Positions 61,227-64,000 of a DNA stretch of 64,000 nt are shown here, in pieces; within the stretch, counting starts at the first letter, position 1, and every line of letters begins with the position of its first letter. Source of the stretch: Carboxylicivirga sediminis (GTDB taxonomy: Bacteria > Bacteroidota > Bacteroidia > Bacteroidales > Marinilabiliaceae); assembly GCF_018156225.1 (NCBI RefSeq), contig NZ_JAGTAR010000004.1, positions 62,001 through 126,000 of the forward strand, written 5' to 3'. Below the pieces are notes generated by a model, which was given only the letters and a program-made list of their open reading frames with translations, searched no databases and was not told where the DNA came from. Made by a program: the position numbers and the translations under genes.

Positions 61227-63566
61227 ATGAAAAAGATATTACTAAGTAGTCTGTTAATAATTCAAGGTTTGATGCTTAAGGCGCAAAATGAGGATTTTAC
61301 GCAATATGTGGATCCCTTCATCGGTACGCAGGAAATGGGACACGTTTTTCCGGGTGCATGTGCACCTTTCGGAATAGTGCAGTTAAGTCCCGAAACCGAC
61401 AGCGTACAGTTTTTTCACGAAGGCAAATACAATAAGGAAGTGTACCGCTACTGTGCCGGTTATCAATATACCGATCTGTCGATTGTGGGTTTTGCACACA
61501 CGCATTTTAGTGGAACAGGTCACTCCGATTTAGGTGATTTCCTGGTGATGCCAACGGTGGGCAAGGTACAGCACAACCCGGGTACTATCGATGATACGTC
61601 AAAAGGGTATCGCTCCATGTTTCGCAAAGAAACGGAAGCGGCTGAGCCTGGATACTATACGGTTGAGCTGGATGATTATAAAATCAAAGCGGAACTGACA
61701 GCGACACAGCGCGTAGGCTTTCACCGTTATACCTTTCCAAAATCGGATGCGGCGCATATTATTTTGGATTTGACGCATGGTATTTATAATTACGATGGAA
61801 AGGTATTGTGGTCAACCATTCGTGTTGAGAATGATACTTTGGTAACGGGTTATCGCATCACTCGTGGATGGGCGCGTACTAACTACCAGTATTTTGCCAT
61901 GAGCTTTTCAAAGCCTATCAAAAGCTATGGCTGTAGCAACAACGAAGAGGTGAAGTACAATGGTTTCTGGCGTAAGTTCGACCAAACGGATAACTTCCCG
62001 GAGATGGCGGGCAAAGCCTTAACGGCTAATTTTGATTTCGATACCGAAGAAGGAGAAGAGATTAAAATCAAATTTGCTTTGTCAGCAGTGAGTACCGATG
62101 GAGCGCTGAAAAACCTGCAGGCCGAAGTGCCTCATTTCGACTTTGATCGTACACGCAGTGAAGTAAAGCAGATGTGGAATAAGGAGTTGAGTCGTATTAA
62201 AGTAGAGGCCGACGCAGAAAAGAAGACAGCTTTCTATACGTCGATGTATCATTCATTCATTCATCCAAGCGAATATATGGATGTAGATGGTCAATACCGC
62301 GGTTTGGATCATAATATTCACCAGGCCGATGGCTTTACCAACTATACAATCTTCTCGTTGTGGGATACTTACCGTGCTCAGCATCCGTTGTTAACATTGA
62401 TTCAGCCTAAGCGTTCATCGGATATGGTGAATTCTATGTTGGCGCATTATGAACAAAGTGTTCATAACATTTTACCAATCTGGAGCCATTACGGAAACGA
62501 AAACTGGTGTATGATTGGATACCATGCCGTACCGGTTATTGCCGATGCATATGTAAATGGTATCAAAGGGTTCGATGCGGAGAAGGCCCTCGAAGCATGT
62601 TTGTCAAGCGCCAATTTTGACAGTTACGAAGGCATTGGTGAGTATAAAAAGTATGGATATGTTCCACATGAAACCAGTCATTACGGGGCTTCCATCACTT
62701 TGGAGTATGCTTACGATGATTATACGATTGCTCAGTTAGCTAAGGCGATGGGTAAAGAGTCTGTTACAAAAGAGTATATGGAGCGTTCGGAGTACTGGCG
62801 AAACCTGTTTGATGCTCACACAGGCTACGTACGCCCTAAAACCAAAGCAGGCGATCATCTTCCTAATTTTGATCCATTGGATACGCATGGTGCTGGTTTT
62901 ATCGAAGGTAACTCATGGAATTACTCTTTGTATGTGCCTCAAAATGTAGGTGGTTTAATCAATGAGATGGGCGGTAAAGAACGCTTTGCTCAGCACCTCG
63001 ATTCGTTATTCACCATGCATATTCCTGATGAGTACTTTGAGCACACCGAAGATATTACCCGTGAGGGGATTATGGGTGGTTACGTTCATGGTAACGAGCC
63101 AAGTCATCACGTAGCTTACATGTACAACTGGGCCGGTAAACCATGGAAAACAGCTGAGCGTATCCATGAGATTATGCGCACCAAATACCTGAACAAGCCG
63201 GATGGGTTGTGTGGTAATGATGATTGCGGGCAGATGTCGGCCTGGTACATATTCTCATCGATGGGCTTTTATCCGGTTTGTCCGGGTTCGGGTGAGTATG
63301 TGATTGGTTCTCCATCGGTGGATGAGGCAGTGCTGCAATTGGAAAATGGCAAGCAGTTCACGATCCGTGCTAAGAATGTGTCTTCAAAAAATATCTATAT
63401 CAAGTCGGTGACATTGAATGGTCAACCTTTGAACAGAACATTCATCAAGCACAGCGATATTGTTGAAGGCGGAGAGCTTATCTTCCATATGAGCAGTCGA
63501 CCAAATAAAAAATGGGGACTTGAAGGTGATGCTTATCCCTATTCGTTCACACCTGTAAAAGAGTAA
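61227..63566 (+). CDS. GH92 family glycosyl hydrolase (alpha-mannosidase), second copy
   Basis: A 779-residue GH92 enzyme, clearly a paralogue of the preceding one but with a plain signal peptide (about residues 1-19, ending LKAQ) and no lipobox Cys, so likely soluble in the periplasm. Motifs: VDPFIGTQEMGHVFPGACAPFG, THFSGTGHSDLGDF, FSLWDTYRAQHPLLT, then HGNEPSHHV and GNDDCGQMSAW in the same places. It differs from its neighbour most in the N-terminal domain and in the barrel loops, suggesting a different linkage. It starts 63 bases after the first copy, without a terminator between. Confidence 0.95.
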   Translation: MKKILLSSLLIIQGLMLKAQNEDFTQYVDPFIGTQEMGHVFPGACAPFGIVQLSPETDSVQFFHEGKYNKEVYRYCAGYQYTDLSIVGFAHTHFSGTGHSDLGDFLVMPTVGKVQHNPGTIDDTSKGYRSMFRKETEAAEPGYYTVELDDYKIKAELTATQRVGFHRYTFPKSDAAHIILDLTHGIYNYDGKVLWSTIRVENDTLVTGYRITRGWARTNYQYFAMSFSKPIKSYGCSNNEEVKYNGFWRKFDQTDNFPEMAGKALTANFDFDTEEGEEIKIKFALSAVSTDGALKNLQAEVPHFDFDRTRSEVKQMWNKELSRIKVEADAEKKTAFYTSMYHSFIHPSEYMDVDGQYRGLDHNIHQADGFTNYTIFSLWDTYRAQHPLLTLIQPKRSSDMVNSMLAHYEQSVHNILPIWSHYGNENWCMIGYHAVPVIADAYVNGIKGFDAEKALEACLSSANFDSYEGIGEYKKYGYVPHETSHYGASITLEYAYDDYTIAQLAKAMGKESVTKEYMERSEYWRNLFDAHTGYVRPKTKAGDHLPNFDPLDTHGAGFIEGNSWNYSLYVPQNVGGLINEMGGKERFAQHLDSLFTMHIPDEYFEHTEDITREGIMGGYVHGNEPSHHVAYMYNWAGKPWKTAERIHEIMRTKYLNKPDGLCGNDDCGQMSAWYIFSSMGFYPVCPGSGEYVIGSPSVDEAVLQLENGKQFTIRAKNVSSKNIYIKSVTLNGQPLNRTFIKHSDIVEGGELIFHMSSRPNKKWGLEGDAYPYSFTPVKE

Positions 63567-63598
63567 TATTTCTTTTTAGGATAAAAAGTTAGATTATT

Positions 63599-64000
63599 AT
63601 GAAAATGAATAAGATAGCAGGCCTAAGCTTGGCCTGCTCTACCCTTCTCATGTCTTGTTTGAACCAAAATGATGTGCCGGTAGTTGTGACAGACTATAAA
63701 TGTCAGGTTCAGGCAACGGATAGTAATTCTCCTGTTGGAGAGGAAGTTGTAAATGTGGTTGATGGCGATATTTACTCAAAGTTTCTAACATTTACTTCAT
63801 CAGCATCGCTGGAGCTAACACCGGTAAAACGCAGCCGATTAAACAGCTACACATTGGTCTCGGGGAATGATGAGCCACTGCGCGATCCAGCCAGCTGGAC
63901 CTTGGAAGGCAGTCGTGATGGACAAACCTGGGAACTTTTGGATACACAGTCGGATGTTACCTTCCTGGAACGAAATCAGAGTCAGGAATTTCAAGTGGTA
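63599..64000 (+). CDS. Lipoprotein with discoidin/CBM32-like domain, 3' end missing
   Basis: The first 134 codons of a gene cut by the window edge. Signal sequence with lipobox L-L-M-S-C, Cys20 predicted to be lipidated. From about residue 40 the sequence resembles an F5/8 type C (CBM32-like) carbohydrate-binding domain: YSKFLTFTSSASLELTP, then YTLVSGNDEPLRDPASWTLEG, SRDGQTWELLDTQ. This version, with 'T-S-A-N/G-N-D-x-P-x-R-D-P', is common in Bacteroidota glycan loci, often attached to GH92 or other glycosidases. What follows is outside the window, so it may be a binding protein or a third enzyme. Confidence 0.8.
   Translation, partial: MKMNKIAGLSLACSTLLMSCLNQNDVPVVVTDYKCQVQATDSNSPVGEEVVNVVDGDIYSKFLTFTSSASLELTPVKRSRLNSYTLVSGNDEPLRDPASWTLEGSRDGQTWELLDTQSDVTFLERNQSQEFQVV

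Noticed and set aside
1-64000. CRISPR arrays, tRNA or rRNA genes, IS elements, prophage or plasmid origins
   Set aside because: No regularly spaced repeats with unique spacers, no cloverleaf sequences, no transposase, integrase or replication-initiator genes were seen on either strand.

Overview
This window is chromosomal DNA of a Bacteroidota bacterium. My best guess is a free-living or marine member near Marinilabiliales/Bacteroidales, but that rank is inference. Evidence for the phylum: a SusC/SusD pair with an ECF sigma/FecR regulator, a GldA-type ABC ATPase, the long IspG, ribosomal protein S16 with a long acidic tail, DUF4286, and promoters that repeatedly fit TTTG-N19-22-TAnnTTTG. No tRNA, rRNA, CRISPR array, IS element or prophage was recognised.

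Layout. 0-2.5 kb: phospholipid genes (cdsA 3' part, psd), then an unlinked cytochrome oxidase subunit III/IV-like pair. 2.6-11.4 kb: uracil permease, an SLC12-type cation-chloride cotransporter, a GT-C membrane glycosyltransferase coupled to a methyltransferase-GT2 fusion, coaD, and a TlpA-like protein with a degenerate active site. 11.35-11.67 kb: a gene-free stretch between converging genes that holds three 16-bp palindromes exactly 22 bp apart. 11.7-36.5 kb: mostly housekeeping genes (ruvC, serS, rpmA, rplU, bifunctional nuclease, nupC, trxA, a DnaQ-DnaE fusion, rpsP, rpoN, asnS, ispG, gldA, pdxH, cobalamin adenosyltransferase, rimM, tsaC, dapD). 35.8-37.3 kb: two overlapping genes for exported proteins of unknown function.

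37.5-51.2 kb is a branched-chain amino acid supercluster, ilvD-ilvB-ilvN-ilvC-leuA-leuC-leuD-(leuA/cimA paralogue)-leuB-ilvA. In front of it lie a good promoter, a 22-codon leader ORF in which 14 residues are Ile, Leu or Val, and a Rho-independent terminator with an alternative antiterminator pairing. This is a textbook-like ribosome-mediated attenuator. More hairpins, two of them terminator-like, sit before leuA, leuB and ilvA, suggesting graded expression along the cluster.

51.2-64 kb is a polysaccharide utilization locus: ECF sigma factor, FecR anti-sigma factor, STN-containing SusC, SusD, two GH92 alpha-mannosidases, and the start of a lipoprotein with a discoidin/CBM32-like domain. The likely substrate is alpha-mannan or mannose-rich N-glycans. 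An A+T-rich alpha/beta hydrolase gene on the opposite strand separates the sigma factor from its anti-sigma factor.

The most noteworthy items are the ilv attenuator, the 22-bp-phased palindrome array at 11.5 kb, the exonuclease-DnaE fusion, and the sugar-lipid module with a methyltransferase-glycosyltransferase fusion.
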